From assembly GCF_003173775.1 (NCBI RefSeq), contig NZ_CP029552.1, positions 885,001 to 949,000 of the forward strand: a DNA stretch of 64,000 nucleotides, written 5' to 3'. A model generated the notes under the pieces. The model made no database searches, was not told the DNA's origin, and worked only from the letters and a program-made list of their open reading frames with translations. Made by a program: the position numbers and the translations under genes. Source of the stretch: Methylobacterium sp. 17Sr1-1 (GTDB lineage Bacteria; Pseudomonadota; Alphaproteobacteria; Rhizobiales; Beijerinckiaceae). This document shows, one piece after another, positions 46,736 to 57,172 of this stretch (position 1 is its first letter; each line of letters begins with the position of its first letter).

Positions 46736-49081
46736 TCACGCGCTCAGCTTGTCGCGCATCGGCAGCTGGCGGATGCGCCGGCCGGTCGCCGCGAAGATCG
46801 CGTTGGCGATGGCGGGCGCGACCGGCGGCACGCCGGGCTCGCCGACGCCGCCGAGCGGCTTGTCCCAGGACCCGCCCTGCACGAGGTGCACGTTGATGAT
46901 CTTGGGCGCCGCGTCGATGCGGGTGAGCTCGTAGGTGTCGTAGTTGTCCTGGACGGCGCGGCCGTTCTTGAAGGTGATCTGGGCGGTGAGCGCGAGGCCC
47001 ATGCCCATCACCACCGCCCCCTCGAGCTGCGAGCGCACCCGCTCCGGGTTGACCTGCTGGCCGCTGTCGATGGCGATATCGACCCGCTGGACGCTGACCT
47101 CGCCCTTCGGCGACACCTCGACCTCGGCGACGGCCGCCGTGTAGGTGACGAAGCTGTAATGCGCCGCGATGCCGAGGCCGCGGCCCTTCTCCACCTTGCG
47201 GCCCCAGCCGGCTCCTTGCGCAACCGCCTCGATCACGTTGCGCAGGCGGCCCGTGTCGTAGGGGTAGCGCGAGGGATCCTCGCCGTAGTTCCAGGCATCG
47301 CCCATCTTGACCGGATCGATGATCCGGGCCGGGCCGATCACGTCGAGGAGGTAGTCCTTCGGGTCGCGGCCGGCCATGTGGGCGAGCTCGTCCACGAACG
47401 ACTGCACCGCGAAGGCCCGCGGGATGTTCGAGACCGAGCGGAACCAGCCGATGCGGACATGGGCGTCGGCGGGCGGGTTCTCCATCCGCATGTTGGGGAT
47501 GGCGAACGGCACGTTGACGAGGCCCATCCCGAGCTCGATCGGGATCTGCTCCTTGGCGCCGGCGACGAAGGTCGAGCCGATGGTCGGGGCCGCGCTGCGG
47601 TGCAGCCAGGCCACCGGCATGCCCTTGTCGTCGAGCCCGGCCTCCAGCCGCTCCACCGAGACGGTGTGGTAGTAGCCATGATGAAGGTCGTCCTCGCGGG
47701 TCCAGGTCATCTTGACCGGGGCGCCGTCCATCGCCTTCGAGCAGAGCGCCGCCTCGACGAAGTAGTCGGGCTTCGACTTGCGGCCGAAGCCGCCGCCGAG
47801 CAGCGTGACGTTGACCGTCACGTCCTTGGGATCGATCCCGAGGCGCTTGGCGATCCGATCGCGGGCGGCCTGCGGCGACTGCACGCAGCCCCAGGCTTCG
47901 ATCTTGCCGTCCTTGGCGATCCGCACGGTCGCGGCCGGCGGCTCCATCGGCGCCTGGACGAGATGGGGGATGTAGTACTCGGCCTCGTGGCGCTTGGCCG
48001 CCTTCTTCATCGCCGCGTCGACGTCGCCCTCCTGCCGCACCACCTTGCCGGGCTTGCGCACGGCCTGCTCCAGGGTGGCCCGGTAGGCGTCCGAGTCGTA
48101 GGACGCGTTGGGACCGTCGTCGAAGGTGGGGTTGAGCGCCTCGCGCCCCTTGATCGCCGCCCAGGTGTTGCGGGCGATGACCGCGACGCCGCCGGTCGGC
48201 ATGAACTCGTAGGGCGGGGCCGGCGGATCGATGGTCACGACCTTGACGACGCCCGGCACCTTCAGGGCCGCCGCCTCGTCGAAGCTCTTGACCTTGCCGC
48301 CGAAGACCGGAGGCCGCGCGACGACGGCGTAGAGCATGCCCTCGACGCGGGTATCGAGGCCGTACTGCGCCTTGCCGGTGGTGATGCCGACGTTGTCGAT
48401 GAGGCCGACCCGGCCCTTGCCGATGTAGCGGAAGGCCGACGGATCCTTGAGCTTGACCGAGCCGCGGTCCGGCACCGGCACGCTGGCCGCCGCCTGCGCC
48501 ACGTCGCCGAACGCGATCCGGCGCCCGGACTTGGCGTGGACGAGGGCGTGGTTCTCGGCCGTCACCTCGCCGGCCGGCACGCCCCATTGCTTGGCGGCGG
48601 CCTCGACCAGCATGGTACGGGCGGCGGCACCGGCGCGGCGCAGCGGCATGAAGAAGTGCCGGAGCGAGCGCGAGCCGTCGGTGTCCTGGTTGCCGAAGCG
48701 CTCCTCGTCGCCGTGCGCCTGGGCGACCTTGACCTTGGCCCAGTCGGCCTCGAGCTCGTCGGCGACGACGAAGGCGACCGAGGTGCGCACGCCCTGGCCC
48801 ATCTCCGAGCGGGTGCAGGTCACCGTCACGGTGCCGTCGGGGGCGATCGCCACGAACAGGGTCGGATCGTCGCGCCAGCCATGCGGCATGCCGTCGGCGC
48901 CGAACTTCCCCGGCTCGGCGGCGAGTCCGTCCTTCGGCTTCAGCGACAGGGCGAGCACCAGGGCGCCCGCCCCCGCGAGCAGGCCGCGGCGGCTGAGCTG
49001 GCCGGGCGTCGCCTTGGCGAGGGCGGATTCCGGCTCCTCGGCCGGGGCGGATTTGAGGAAGGAGGAGAGGTCGTGGATCAC
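46736..49081 (-). CDS. iorB: molybdopterin-binding subunit of xanthine-dehydrogenase-family oxidoreductase (isoquinoline 1-oxidoreductase beta type)
   Basis: A 781-residue large subunit. An N-terminal Tat signal ([16 protein letters not shown] near residue 30) suggests export of the folded complex. Molybdopterin cofactor motifs include GGGFGRK near residue 437 and [18 protein letters not shown] near residue 750, with the active-site Glu. It lacks FAD and the Fe-S domain, which is on the partner gene. The GTG start overlaps the iorA stop (GTGA). Electron acceptor is likely a cytochrome, which is not encoded here. Substrate unknown: aldehydes or N-heterocycles are usual. Confidence 0.9.
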   Translation of the reverse strand: MIHDLSSFLKSAPAEEPESALAKATPGQLSRRGLLAGAGALVLALSLKPKDGLAAEPGKFGADGMPHGWRDDPTLFVAIAPDGTVTVTCTRSEMGQGVRTSVAFVVADELEADWAKVKVAQAHGDEERFGNQDTDGSRSLRHFFMPLRRAGAAARTMLVEAAAKQWGVPAGEVTAENHALVHAKSGRRIAFGDVAQAAASVPVPDRGSVKLKDPSAFRYIGKGRVGLIDNVGITTGKAQYGLDTRVEGMLYAVVARPPVFGGKVKSFDEAAALKVPGVVKVVTIDPPAPPYEFMPTGGVAVIARNTWAAIKGREALNPTFDDGPNASYDSDAYRATLEQAVRKPGKVVRQEGDVDAAMKKAAKRHEAEYYIPHLVQAPMEPPAATVRIAKDGKIEAWGCVQSPQAARDRIAKRLGIDPKDVTVNVTLLGGGFGRKSKPDYFVEAALCSKAMDGAPVKMTWTREDDLHHGYYHTVSVERLEAGLDDKGMPVAWLHRSAAPTIGSTFVAGAKEQIPIELGMGLVNVPFAIPNMRMENPPADAHVRIGWFRSVSNIPRAFAVQSFVDELAHMAGRDPKDYLLDVIGPARIIDPVKMGDAWNYGEDPSRYPYDTGRLRNVIEAVAQGAGWGRKVEKGRGLGIAAHYSFVTYTAAVAEVEVSPKGEVSVQRVDIAIDSGQQVNPERVRSQLEGAVVMGMGLALTAQITFKNGRAVQDNYDTYELTRIDAAPKIINVHLVQGGSWDKPLGGVGEPGVPPVAPAIANAIFAATGRRIRQLPMRDKLSA

Positions 49082-49557
49082 AGGCGATCTCCCTGGCCGG
49101 CCTTCGGGGTCAGCCCCGCCGCCTGCTTGATGGCGGCGCGGATGCGCGGATAGGTGCCGCATCGGCAGAGATTGCCGCTCATCGTCGAGTCGATGTCGGC
49201 ATCGGTCGGCTTGGGGGTGTCCTTGAGGAGGGCCGCCGCCTGCATGATCTGCCCGGTCTGGCAGTAGCCGCACTGCGCCACGTTGAGGTCGCGCCAGGCG
49301 GCCTGGACCGGGTGGTTGCCGTCCGGGGACAGGCCCTCGATCGTCACCACCGGCTGGCCGTCGGCGGCCGAGACCGCGGTCTGGCAGGCCCGCACCGCGG
49401 CGCCGCCGACATGGATGGTGCAGGCGCCGCAGGCCGCGACGCCGCAGCCGAACTTGGTGCCCGTCAGGCCGAGCTCGTCCCGCAGGTACCACAGCAGCGG
49501 CATCTCGGGATCGCCGTCGAAGCGGCGCTCCTCACCGTTCACGTTGAGCTTGATCAT
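49078..49557 (-). CDS. iorA: (2Fe-2S)-binding subunit of the same oxidoreductase (IorA type)
   Basis: A 159-residue protein with two iron-sulfur domains: plant-type cluster cysteines in [13 protein letters not shown] near residue 37 with CQ further on, and a second cluster in CGYCQ and CRCG near residues 98 and 134. It passes electrons from the molybdenum subunit. GGAGG precedes the ATG. First gene of the two-gene operon. Confidence 0.92.
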   Translation of the reverse strand: MIKLNVNGEERRFDGDPEMPLLWYLRDELGLTGTKFGCGVAACGACTIHVGGAAVRACQTAVSAADGQPVVTIEGLSPDGNHPVQAAWRDLNVAQCGYCQTGQIMQAAALLKDTPKPTDADIDSTMSGNLCRCGTYPRIRAAIKQAAGLTPKAGQGDRL

Positions 49558-49764
49558 CGTCGCCCTCCGGCTTCGGGAGCTTTGTGGGAACGCCCCGCGG
49601 ACATGGCTCCGGTCGCGGCGCCCAGTCTCCCCGTCGATTCTACGTCCCGTCTCGCGGCGCGGCGGCCGTCGCAGGCCCGCGCCCCGTTCCTCCCGGATCA
49701 CGCCTGGATCGGCGTGGTCTTGCTTGCTTGGGCGGCCCCCGGCCCCGGGGGTGTGCCCGCCATC

Positions 49765-49790
49765 ACCTGAAACTCAGAATTGTTTCAGGT
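49765..49790. promoter_or_regulatory. perfect 8-base dyad upstream of iorA and rpsA
   Basis: ACCTGAAA (49765-49772), ten bases, TTTCAGGT (49783-49790). It lies in the 593-base divergent gap between iorA and rpsA, 208 bases upstream of iorA. It looks like a protein operator. The rest of the gap has no supported gene. Confidence 0.4.
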
Positions 49791-50150
49791 TAGGGATGGG
49801 TACCCCGGAGTCGCGCGTGTCGGCAAGACGGTCGCGCGTCGCCGAAATGCCGCGTCGCGCCTGTGGCGACGCCTTGCCGGAGGATTGCTTTTCGTGTATC
49901 GGCCCAACCTCCGGTGGTCCGATGCCGGGATGCTGCCTGCGCGGAGCGACGAGCTCTGAGCGGCGCATCGGCCGGGGCCTTCGGAAATACACGTTTTCGC
50001 CCGTCGATCATGCGCCGGCCCGCACCCCTTCACATTTCGGGGAGCGGCGGTTCCGAGAGACCTCTCGGGACTCCGGCGGGCGGAAGCGGCCCGTTCATAC
50101 GAGCCGCCGGCGCCGTCCCCCCGGATAGGGCGGGACGAAAAGGAGCATCA

Positions 50151-51863
50151 ATGTCCGCAGGTTTGCAAGGCGCCGCGTCGAGCCGCGAGGATTTCGCCGC
50201 CCTCCTGGAAGAGTCGTTCCGGGAGCACGAGATCACGGAAGGGTCCGTGGTCAAGGGCCGTGTGGTGGCGATCGAGAAGGACGTCGCCGTCATCGACATC
50301 GGCGCCAAGACCGAGGGCCGCGTCGCCCTCAAGGAGTTCACGGGCCCCGGCCGTGACCAGCCGATCGGCGTCGGCGACGAGGTCGAGGTCTACGTCGACC
50401 GGATCGAGAACGCGCTCGGCGAGGCCGTCATCTCGCGCGACAAGGCGCGCCGCGAGGAGAGCTGGGTCAAGCTCGAGAAGGCGTTCGAGAACAACGAGCG
50501 CGTCACCGGCACGATCTTCAACCAGGTCAAGGGCGGCTACACCGTCGACCTCGACGGCGCCGTGGCGTTCCTGCCGCGCTCGCAGGTCGACATCCGCCCG
50601 GTCCGCGACGTCACCCCGCTGATGGGCACGCCGCAGCCGTTCCAGATCCTCAAGATGGATCGCCGCCGCGGCAACATCGTGGTGTCGCGCCGCACCGTGC
50701 TCGAGGAGAGCCGGGCCGAGCAGCGCTCCGAGCTGGTGGCCAACCTCGAAGAGGGTCAGGTCATCGACGGCGTGGTCAAGAACATCACCGAGTACGGTGC
50801 GTTCGTCGACCTCGGCGGCATCGACGGCCTGCTGCACGTCACCGACATGGCGTGGCGCCGCGTCAACCACCCGTCCGAGGTGGTCAACATCGGCCAGACC
50901 GTCAAGGTCAAGATCATCAAGATCAACCACGAGACGCACCGCATCTCGCTGGGCATCAAGCAGCTCCTGGCCGATCCGTGGGAGGGCATCGCCGCCCGCT
51001 ACCCGGTCAACGCCAAGCTCAAGGGCCGCGTGACCAACATCACCGATTACGGCGCCTTCGTGGAGCTGGAGCCGGGGATCGAGGGCCTGATCCACGTCTC
51101 TGAGATGAGCTGGACCAAGAAGAACGTCCATCCGGGCAAGATCGTCTCCACCTCCCAGGAGGTCGAGGTTCAGATCCTGGAGGTCGATCCGGTCAAGCGC
51201 CGCATCTCGCTCGGCCTGAAGCAGACCCTGCAGAACCCGTGGGAGGCCTTCTCCGAGAAGCACCCGGCCGGTACCGAGGTCGAGGGCGAGGTCAAGAACA
51301 AGACCGAGTTCGGTCTGTTCATCGGCCTCGAAGGCGACGTCGACGGCATGGTCCACCTCTCGGACCTCGACTGGAACCGTCCGGGCGAGCAGGTCATCGA
51401 CGAGTTCAAGAAGGGCGACGTGGTGCGCGCCCAGGTTCTCGACGTCGACGTCGAGAAGGAGCGCATCTCGCTCGGCATCAAGCAGCTCGCCGGCGATCCC
51501 TTCGCCGATGCGGGCGAGGGCATCCGCAAGGGCCAGGTGGTCACCTGCGAGGTGCTCGAGGTCAAGGATTCGGGCATCGAGGTCAAGATCGTCGATTCCG
51601 ACCTCCAGGCCTTCATCCGCCGGGCCGACCTCGCCCGCGAGCGCAACGACCAGCGCCCCGAGCGCTTCGCCGCCGGCGAGAAGGTCGATGCGCGCGTGAC
51701 GCAGTTCGACCGCAAGGCCCGCCGCGTCCAGCTCTCCATCAAGGCCCTCGAGATGGCCGAGGAGAAGGAGGCGATCGCCCAGTACGGCTCCGCCGATTCG
51801 GGCGCCTCGCTCGGCGACATCCTCGGCGCGGCCCTCAAGGCCCGTCAGGGCGACAAGAAGTAA
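50151..51863 (+). CDS. rpsA: 30S ribosomal protein S1
   Basis: A 570-residue protein with six S1 RNA-binding domains, about 75-90 residues each, starting near residues 30, 116, 202, 287, 374 and 460, e.g. TEYGAFVDLGGIDGLLH and TDYGAFVELEPGIEGLIH. It binds mRNA leaders on the ribosome. A perfect AAGGAG lies 7 bases before the ATG. Strong C/G-ending codon use fits high expression. cmk, its usual upstream neighbour in many bacteria, is absent here. Confidence 0.97.
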   Translation: MSAGLQGAASSREDFAALLEESFREHEITEGSVVKGRVVAIEKDVAVIDIGAKTEGRVALKEFTGPGRDQPIGVGDEVEVYVDRIENALGEAVISRDKARREESWVKLEKAFENNERVTGTIFNQVKGGYTVDLDGAVAFLPRSQVDIRPVRDVTPLMGTPQPFQILKMDRRRGNIVVSRRTVLEESRAEQRSELVANLEEGQVIDGVVKNITEYGAFVDLGGIDGLLHVTDMAWRRVNHPSEVVNIGQTVKVKIIKINHETHRISLGIKQLLADPWEGIAARYPVNAKLKGRVTNITDYGAFVELEPGIEGLIHVSEMSWTKKNVHPGKIVSTSQEVEVQILEVDPVKRRISLGLKQTLQNPWEAFSEKHPAGTEVEGEVKNKTEFGLFIGLEGDVDGMVHLSDLDWNRPGEQVIDEFKKGDVVRAQVLDVDVEKERISLGIKQLAGDPFADAGEGIRKGQVVTCEVLEVKDSGIEVKIVDSDLQAFIRRADLARERNDQRPERFAAGEKVDARVTQFDRKARRVQLSIKALEMAEEKEAIAQYGSADSGASLGDILGAALKARQGDKK

Positions 51864-51870
51864 GGAATAT

Positions 51871-51890
51871 CCCGGGCCTTCGGGCCCGGG
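51871..51890 (+). terminator. UUCG tetraloop hairpin after rpsA
   Basis: CCCGGGCC (51871-51878), loop TTCG, GGCCCGGG (51883-51890), starting 7 bases after the rpsA stop. Stable tetraloop, no U-run. Confidence 0.65.
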
Positions 51891-51909
51891 AGTCCGGATC
51901 GAGACCGAG

Positions 51910-51938
51910 CGCCCGCGCGGAAAGCCTCCGCGCGGGCG
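51910..51938 (+). terminator. second hairpin after rpsA
   Basis: Perfect 11-base arms CGCCCGCGCGG (51910-51920) and CCGCGCGGGCG (51928-51938), followed by TTCTC. With the preceding hairpin it forms a tandem terminator. Confidence 0.65.
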
Positions 51939-52109
51939 TTCTCACGTCCGAATTACCGCGATCGGGGAGGGGGATGCCCGGAAAACCGGTCTTGCCGCTG
52001 CGCGACGGCCGGGGGTAGAACAGCCCGGGAGCGAGGTGCGCCAATGACTTGCAGGGAACCACCCGGCAGGACGGCGCCTTCCGGAGTCTGACCAGGATAC
52101 GGGCGCCGC

Positions 52110-53066
52110 ATGGCCATTGATGCCGAACTTCTCCTCGACCGGCGGTCTCTCCGCCGGAAGCTGTCCGTCTGGCGCGCGATCGGGATCGGGGCGCTGATCG
52201 TCGCCGCCGGGGCCGTCGGCTGGCGGGCGGCCGGGGGCAGGGGCCTCTCGGCCGTCACGCCGCAGATCGCCCGCATCAGCATCGACGGCTTCATCGCCGG
52301 CAGCGAGAAGACCCGCGAGCTGATGAAGCGCGTCGGCGAGTCGAGCGCCGTCTCGGGCGTCGTCGTAGCGATCAACTCGCCCGGCGGCACCACCACCGGG
52401 TCCGAAGAGCTCTTCCGCAACCTGCGCGCGCTTGCCGAGAAGAAGCCGATCGTCGCCTTCGTCGACGGGACGGCGGCCTCGGGCGCCTACATCACGGCGA
52501 TCGCCGCCGACCACATCGTCGCCCGCGAGACCAGCCTCGTCGGCTCGATCGGCGTGCTGTTCCAGTATCCCGAGCTGTCCGGCCTCCTCGACAAGGTCGG
52601 GGTGAAGGTGGAGGAGGTGAAGTCCTCGCCGCTCAAGGCCGAGCCGAGCGGCTTCCACCCGACCCCGCCGGAAGCCCGCGCGGCCCTGCAGGCGATCGTC
52701 GGCGACACCTTCGGCTGGTTCAAGGACCTGGTGGCCGAGCGCCGGAAGATGAACCCCGACCAGATCAAGGCGGTGGCCGACGGACGGGTGTTCAGCGGTC
52801 GCCAGAGCGTGCCGCTCGGCCTGATCGACGAGACCGGCAACGAGCGTCAGGCCATCGCCTGGCTCGAGCGCGAGAAGGGCGTCGCCAAGGACCTGCCGGT
52901 GCGGGACTGGAAGCCGCGCTCCGACAACCGCTTCGGCCTGTTCTCGGCTGCGGCCTTCGGCGCTGGGCTCTTGGGCTACGACGACCTCGCCGCCCGGCTG
53001 CGGCAGGCCGGCCCGGAGACGAAGAGCCTGACCCAAGGCGGCCTCCTCGCGGTCTGGCGACCGTAG
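52110..53066 (+). CDS. sppA: signal peptide peptidase SppA
   Basis: A 318-residue inner-membrane serine peptidase of the short (67K-less) type. A single N-terminal membrane anchor spans about residues 22-40. The catalytic serine is S124 in GTAASGAY and the base lysine is K176 in SSPLKAEPS. It degrades cleaved signal peptides. Followed 64 bases on by ihfB. Confidence 0.94.
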   Translation: MAIDAELLLDRRSLRRKLSVWRAIGIGALIVAAGAVGWRAAGGRGLSAVTPQIARISIDGFIAGSEKTRELMKRVGESSAVSGVVVAINSPGGTTTGSEELFRNLRALAEKKPIVAFVDGTAASGAYITAIAADHIVARETSLVGSIGVLFQYPELSGLLDKVGVKVEEVKSSPLKAEPSGFHPTPPEARAALQAIVGDTFGWFKDLVAERRKMNPDQIKAVADGRVFSGRQSVPLGLIDETGNERQAIAWLEREKGVAKDLPVRDWKPRSDNRFGLFSAAAFGAGLLGYDDLAARLRQAGPETKSLTQGGLLAVWRP

Positions 53067-53130
53067 AAGACAAGACGCCTCCCCGCGCACCTCCCCCGGC
53101 CGGCCCGCCTCAGTCGAGACCCTACCGCCC

Positions 53131-53457
53131 ATGATCAAGTCCGAGCTGGTGCTCAAGATCGCCGAGCAGAACCCGCACCTGTATCAGCGCGACGTCGAGA
53201 ACATCGTCAACGCCATCCTGGACACGATCGCGGATGCGCTGGCGCGAGGCGATCGGGTCGAGCTGCGCGGCTTCGGCGCCTTCTCGGTCAAGCGCCGGGA
53301 GGCGCGGCGCGGCCGCAACCCGCGCACCGGCGCCGCCGTCGCGGTGGCCGAGAAGGCGATCCCGGTCTTCAAGACCGGCAAGGAGATGCGCCTGCGCCTG
53401 AACGCCGCCGGGATCGGCTCCGACGAGCCGAGCCGGGCCGAGGCCGCGGCGAGCTGA
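53131..53457 (+). CDS. ihfB: integration host factor subunit beta
   Basis: A 108-residue DNA-bending protein of the HU/IHF family. It starts [17 protein letters not shown], has [18 protein letters not shown] and the beta-arm [10 protein letters not shown] (Pro intercalates), and an extra C-terminal tail of about 12 residues ([12 protein letters not shown]). Acts as heterodimer with IhfA. Downstream hairpin at 53522. Confidence 0.96.
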   Translation: MIKSELVLKIAEQNPHLYQRDVENIVNAILDTIADALARGDRVELRGFGAFSVKRREARRGRNPRTGAAVAVAEKAIPVFKTGKEMRLRLNAAGIGSDEPSRAEAAAS

Positions 53458-53521
53458 GGCGAAGGTCGACCCTGGCGCTCGGGTTCCCGCGCGTTACACT
53501 TGCCCGTGCACACTTGCCCAT

Positions 53522-53546
53522 GCGGGGCTCCGTCCGGCGGCCCCGC
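53522..53546 (+). terminator. terminator after ihfB
   Basis: GCGGGGC (53522-53528) and GCCCCGC (53540-53546), loop of 11, followed by TTCCTTCCC. Confidence 0.55.
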
Positions 53547-53584
53547 TTCCTTCCCGCATCACCGACGAAAGACCGGGTTTCCCG

Positions 53585-53941
53585 ATGATCCGCTTCCTCA
53601 AGGGCCTGATCCTGCTGCCCATCGCGATCGTGGTCGTGCTCCTGGCGGTGGCCAACCGCCAGCCGGTGATGCTGTCCTTCGATCCGTTCTCGAACGGGAC
53701 GCCGGCCTTCAGCCTGCCGATGCCGCTCTACGCGCTGATCTTCGCCGCCGTGGCGGTCGGCATCGTGGTCGGCGGCATCGGTTCCTGGCTCGGCCAGGGC
53801 GATACCCGCCGCGACCGCCGGGCCAAGGGCCGCGAGCTCGCCCGGCTGCGGGGCGAGGCCGAGCGCCTGCGCCAGACCGCCTCGGCCCATACCCCGACTG
53901 TCGGCCGCACCGCCCTGCCGGCTCCGGTGAGCCGCGCCTGA
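53585..53941 (+). CDS. lapA: LapA domain (DUF1049) membrane protein
   Basis: A 118-residue protein. Two spans (about residues 7-24 and 47-68) flank NRQPVMLSFDPF, the LapA family pattern, with a cytoplasmic helical tail rich in Arg. LapA proteins help assemble or regulate lipopolysaccharide synthesis in E. coli. It ends one base before the next gene, so they are likely cotranscribed. Confidence 0.88.
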   Translation: MIRFLKGLILLPIAIVVVLLAVANRQPVMLSFDPFSNGTPAFSLPMPLYALIFAAVAVGIVVGGIGSWLGQGDTRRDRRAKGRELARLRGEAERLRQTASAHTPTVGRTALPAPVSRA

Positions 53942-53942
53942 G

Positions 53943-54881
53943 ATGCGGCTGATCGGCGAGGCCGAGATCGACGCGGCGCTGACGCCCCTGCGCATGGTCG
54001 ACGCCCTCGGGGTCGCCTTCCGGGCCGGCGCGACGGCGCCGACGCGCCATCACCACCCGATCGAGACGGCCCCGGACGGGGCCTCGCTGCTGCTGATGCC
54101 GGCCTGGACGGCCGACTATGTCGGGGTCAAGATCCTGACCCTGTTTCCGGGCAACCCGGCCCGGGGCGTCGATACGATCCAGGGCGGGGTCCTGCTCTGC
54201 GACGGGCGCGACGGCCGGCCGCTGGCGCTGCTCGACGGCGCCCGCCTGACCCTCTGGCGCACCGCCGCCGCCTCGGCGCTCGCCGCACGCCACCTCGCCC
54301 GCGCGGACGCGTCCCGGATGGTGATGGTGGGGTCCGGTGCCCTCGCACCCGCCCTGGTGCGGGCGCATGCCGCCGTGCGGCCGATCCGCGACGTCGCAGT
54401 CTGGAACCGCCGGCCGGAGGGAGCGCAGCGCCTCGCCGCGACCCTCGTCGCAGAGGGGATCGACGCTCACCCCGTCACCGATCTCGCGGCGGCGGTGGCT
54501 GAGGCGGACCTCGTCTCCTGCGCCACCCTCTCGACCGAGCCCCTGGTGCGCGGCGCCTGGCTGCGGCCCGGCACCCATCTCGACCTCGTCGGTGCCTTCA
54601 CGCCGGCGATGCGCGAGGCCGACGACGAGGCCCTGTTGCGCGGGCCGGTCTACGTCGACACGCCGGACGCCCTCAAGAAGGGCGGCGACGTCTCGATCGC
54701 GATCCAGTCCGGCGCCCTCGCACCCGAGGCGATCGCCGGCGACCTCGCGGCCCTGTGCCGGGGCGAGGCGCCCGGGCGGCCGAGCCCTGAGGCGATCACG
54801 GTGTTCAAGTCGGTCGGCGCCGCGATCGAGGACCTGGCCGCCGCGGCGGCGGTGTGGGAAGTCCTGACGCAGGATCCTTGA
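53943..54881 (+). CDS. ornithine cyclodeaminase / mu-crystallin family protein
   Basis: A 312-residue NAD(P)-dependent protein. MRLIGEAEIDAALTPLRMVDA, then GVKILTLFPGNPARGVDTIQG (substrate/Lys region), and Rossmann motif VMVGSGALAPALVRAHA near residue 126. The family includes ornithine cyclodeaminase and ketimine reductases (Ala/Pro, lysine derived). Here a core role is unlikely to be ornithine breakdown; location between lapA and trpF suggests conserved context, not function. Confidence 0.85.
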   Translation: MRLIGEAEIDAALTPLRMVDALGVAFRAGATAPTRHHHPIETAPDGASLLLMPAWTADYVGVKILTLFPGNPARGVDTIQGGVLLCDGRDGRPLALLDGARLTLWRTAAASALAARHLARADASRMVMVGSGALAPALVRAHAAVRPIRDVAVWNRRPEGAQRLAATLVAEGIDAHPVTDLAAAVAEADLVSCATLSTEPLVRGAWLRPGTHLDLVGAFTPAMREADDEALLRGPVYVDTPDALKKGGDVSIAIQSGALAPEAIAGDLAALCRGEAPGRPSPEAITVFKSVGAAIEDLAAAAAVWEVLTQDP

Positions 54882-54929
54882 GCGTGCGCACCACGTGCGG
54901 GCGTGCGCGGATCGGCGTATAGGGAGCGG

Positions 54930-55619
54930 ATGTCGCCCGCTCCCACACTCGTCAAGATCTGCGGCCTCAGCACGCCCGACACCCTGGAGGCGTCGCTCGC
55001 CGCCGGCGCCGACTTGATCGGCCTCGTGCATTTTCCGAAGAGCCCGCGCCACGTCGACCTCGACCTCGGCGCCGCCCTGTCGCGACAGGCGCGGGGCCGG
55101 GCCGAGCGCGTGGCCCTGCTGGTCGATCCCGACGACGCCCTTGTCGCGGCGGTGGTCGCGGCCCTCGATCCGGACTGGCTTCAGCTGCACGGCCGGGAGA
55201 GCCCGGAGCGCGTGGCGGCCGTGAAGGCCCTCAGCGGACGCCCGGTGATGAAGGCGCTCGGCATCGCCACCGCCGACGATCTCGCCCGCGCCGCCCGCTA
55301 CGCGGGCATCGCCGACCGGCTGCTCTACGACGCCAAGCCGGCTCCCGGCGCGGTCCTGCCCGGCGGCAACGGCCACGCCTTCGACTGGGAGCTGCTGGCG
55401 GGCGCCGGCCGCGACCACCCGTTCATGCTCTCCGGCGGCCTGACGCCCGACACCGTCGCCGAAGCTCTGGCGGTGACCGCCGCGCAGGCGGTGGACGTGT
55501 CGTCGGGCGTCGAATCGGGCCCCGGCCGCAAGGACCCGGACCGCATCGCCGCCTTCGTGGCGGCCGCGAAACGGGCTGCGTCCGAACCGCAAATTGCCCC
55601 AGAGGCGCGAAGGGCGTAA
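54930..55619 (+). CDS. trpF: phosphoribosylanthranilate isomerase
   Basis: A 229-residue TIM barrel of tryptophan synthesis: isomerises PRA to CdRP. Catalytic Cys in LVKICGLSTPD and catalytic Asp in RVALLVDPDD, phosphate loop SGGLTPDTV and GVESGPGRKD. ATG at 54930 preceded closely by GGGAG; an upstream in-frame start at 54903 is less convincing. It precedes trpB by 56 bases. Confidence 0.95.
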   Translation: MSPAPTLVKICGLSTPDTLEASLAAGADLIGLVHFPKSPRHVDLDLGAALSRQARGRAERVALLVDPDDALVAAVVAALDPDWLQLHGRESPERVAAVKALSGRPVMKALGIATADDLARAARYAGIADRLLYDAKPAPGAVLPGGNGHAFDWELLAGAGRDHPFMLSGGLTPDTVAEALAVTAAQAVDVSSGVESGPGRKDPDRIAAFVAAAKRAASEPQIAPEARRA

Positions 55620-55675
55620 GGCCCGCCGCCGAGACCGACATCCGCTAAACCTCCCAGACGCGAAGAGTCCCTGCC

Positions 55676-56896
55676 GTGACCGCTCTCCAGACCCCGAACT
55701 CGTTCCGCACCGGCCCCGACGAGCGCGGCCGCTTCGGCATCTTCGGCGGCCGCTTCGTGGCCGAGACCCTGATGCCGAACATTCTCGCCCTGGAGGAGGC
55801 TTATACGGCAGCCAAGGCCGATCCGGCCTTCCAGGCCGAGATGACCGCTTACCTCACCCATTACGTCGGCCGGCCGAGCCCGCTCTACTACGCCGAGCGG
55901 CTGTCCGAGCACCTCGGCGGCGCGAAGATCTACTTCAAGCGCGAGGAGCTGAACCACACCGGCTCGCACAAGGTGAACAACGTGCTGGGCCAGATCCTGC
56001 TCGCCCGGCGCATGGGCAAGCCGCGGATCATCGCCGAGACCGGTGCCGGCCAGCACGGCGTCGCGACCGCGACGCTCTGCGCCCGCTTCGGGCTGAAATG
56101 CGTCGTCTACATGGGCGCGGTCGACGTCGAGCGGCAGAAGCCGAACGTCTTCCGGATGAAGATGCTCGGCGCCGAGGTGGTGCCGGTCGAGTCCGGCACC
56201 CGCACCCTGAAGGACGCGATGAACGAAGCCCTGCGCGACTGGGTCACCAACGTCGCGGACACGTTCTACTGCATCGGCACGGTGGCGGGACCGCATCCCT
56301 ACCCGGCGATGGTGCGCGACTTCCAGTCGATCATCGGGATCGAGACCAAGGCGCAGATGCTGGAGCAGGAGGGCCGCCTGCCGGACTCGCTCGTTGCCTG
56401 CATCGGCGGCGGCTCGAACGCCATGGGGCTGTTCCACCCCTTCCTCGACGACCGCGAGGTGGCGATCTACGGCGTCGAGGCGGCCGGCCACGGCGTCTCG
56501 AGCGGCCTGCACGCCGCCTCGCTCACCGGCGGCAAGCCCGGCGTGCTGCACGGCAACCGCACCTATCTCCTGATGGACGGCGACGGCCAGATCGCCGACG
56601 CGCACTCGATCTCCGCCGGCCTCGACTATCCGGGCATCGGGCCCGAGCACGCCTGGCTGCACGAGATGGGCCGCGTCACCTACCTGTCGGCGACCGATAC
56701 GGAGACCCTGGAGGCGTTCCGGCTGTGCTCGCTGATGGAGGGCATCATCCCGGCCCTCGAGCCCGCCCACGCGCTCGCCAAGGTCAAGGAACTCGCCCCG
56801 AGCCTGCCGCGCGACCACCTGATGGTCGTGAACCTGTCGGGCCGCGGCGACAAGGACATCCCCCAGGTGGCCGAGATCCTGGGCGACGCCCTCTGA
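55676..56896 (+). CDS. trpB: tryptophan synthase beta subunit
   Basis: A 406-residue PLP enzyme converting indole and serine to tryptophan. PLP lysine K99 in HTGSHKVNN, phosphate loop GGGSNAMG, and [13 protein letters not shown] near residue 120. GTG start. trpA, the usual next gene in Rhizobiales, does not follow; a tRNA gene and mobile element come instead, and trpA is not elsewhere in the window. Confidence 0.97.
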   Translation: MTALQTPNSFRTGPDERGRFGIFGGRFVAETLMPNILALEEAYTAAKADPAFQAEMTAYLTHYVGRPSPLYYAERLSEHLGGAKIYFKREELNHTGSHKVNNVLGQILLARRMGKPRIIAETGAGQHGVATATLCARFGLKCVVYMGAVDVERQKPNVFRMKMLGAEVVPVESGTRTLKDAMNEALRDWVTNVADTFYCIGTVAGPHPYPAMVRDFQSIIGIETKAQMLEQEGRLPDSLVACIGGGSNAMGLFHPFLDDREVAIYGVEAAGHGVSSGLHAASLTGGKPGVLHGNRTYLLMDGDGQIADAHSISAGLDYPGIGPEHAWLHEMGRVTYLSATDTETLEAFRLCSLMEGIIPALEPAHALAKVKELAPSLPRDHLMVVNLSGRGDKDIPQVAEILGDAL

Positions 56897-56952
56897 AACC
56901 GCCTGGCGCCTCGCCTTTCACGGCGAGGCGCGAAAAGGGCTGCGACGGTTCC

Positions 56953-56982
56953 TTGACAGGCACCATGGCCTCCCCCTATATC
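56953..56982 (+). promoter_or_regulatory. promoter for the tRNA-Met gene
   Basis: TTGACA (56953-56958), spacer of 18, TATATC (56977-56982), 39 bases before the tRNA 5' end. Near-consensus for a housekeeping sigma factor. Confidence 0.6.
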
Positions 56983-57021
56983 CGCGCCACCGCAGAGCCG
57001 GACACGAACCGGCCACCGCGC

Positions 57022-57098
57022 GGCGGAGTAGCTCAGTTGGTCAGAGCAGAGGAATCATAATCCTTGTGTCGGGGGTTCAAATCCCTCCTCCGCTACCA
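57022..57098 (+). tRNA. tRNA-Met (anticodon CAT), elongator type
   Basis: 77 bases ending in encoded CCA. Acceptor GGCGGAG pairs with CTCCGCT (one G-U). D arm GCTC...GAGC, anticodon loop ATCATAA with CAT, T arm GGGGGTTCAAATCCCTC. First pair of G-U, so elongator rather than initiator tRNA. It sits between trpB and an integrase gene, and may be an integration site. Confidence 0.95.
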
Positions 57099-57109
57099 GA
57101 ATTTCCCAA

Positions 57110-57136
57110 CCCCGCTAAGCACTTAGCGGGGTTTTT
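57110..57136 (+). terminator. intrinsic terminator after tRNA-Met
   Basis: CCCCGCTAA (57110-57118), loop GCAC, TTAGCGGGG (57123-57131), then TTTTT (57132-57136). A textbook intrinsic terminator. Confidence 0.9.
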
Positions 57137-57172
57137 CATTGCCTTGCCCTTGCGCCAGAACGGCAATATTTC

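Noticed and set aside
46134..48587. 817-codon minus-strand frame
   Set aside because: Only the last 134 codons (from 46538) form the small secreted protein; the rest is a shadow of iorB.
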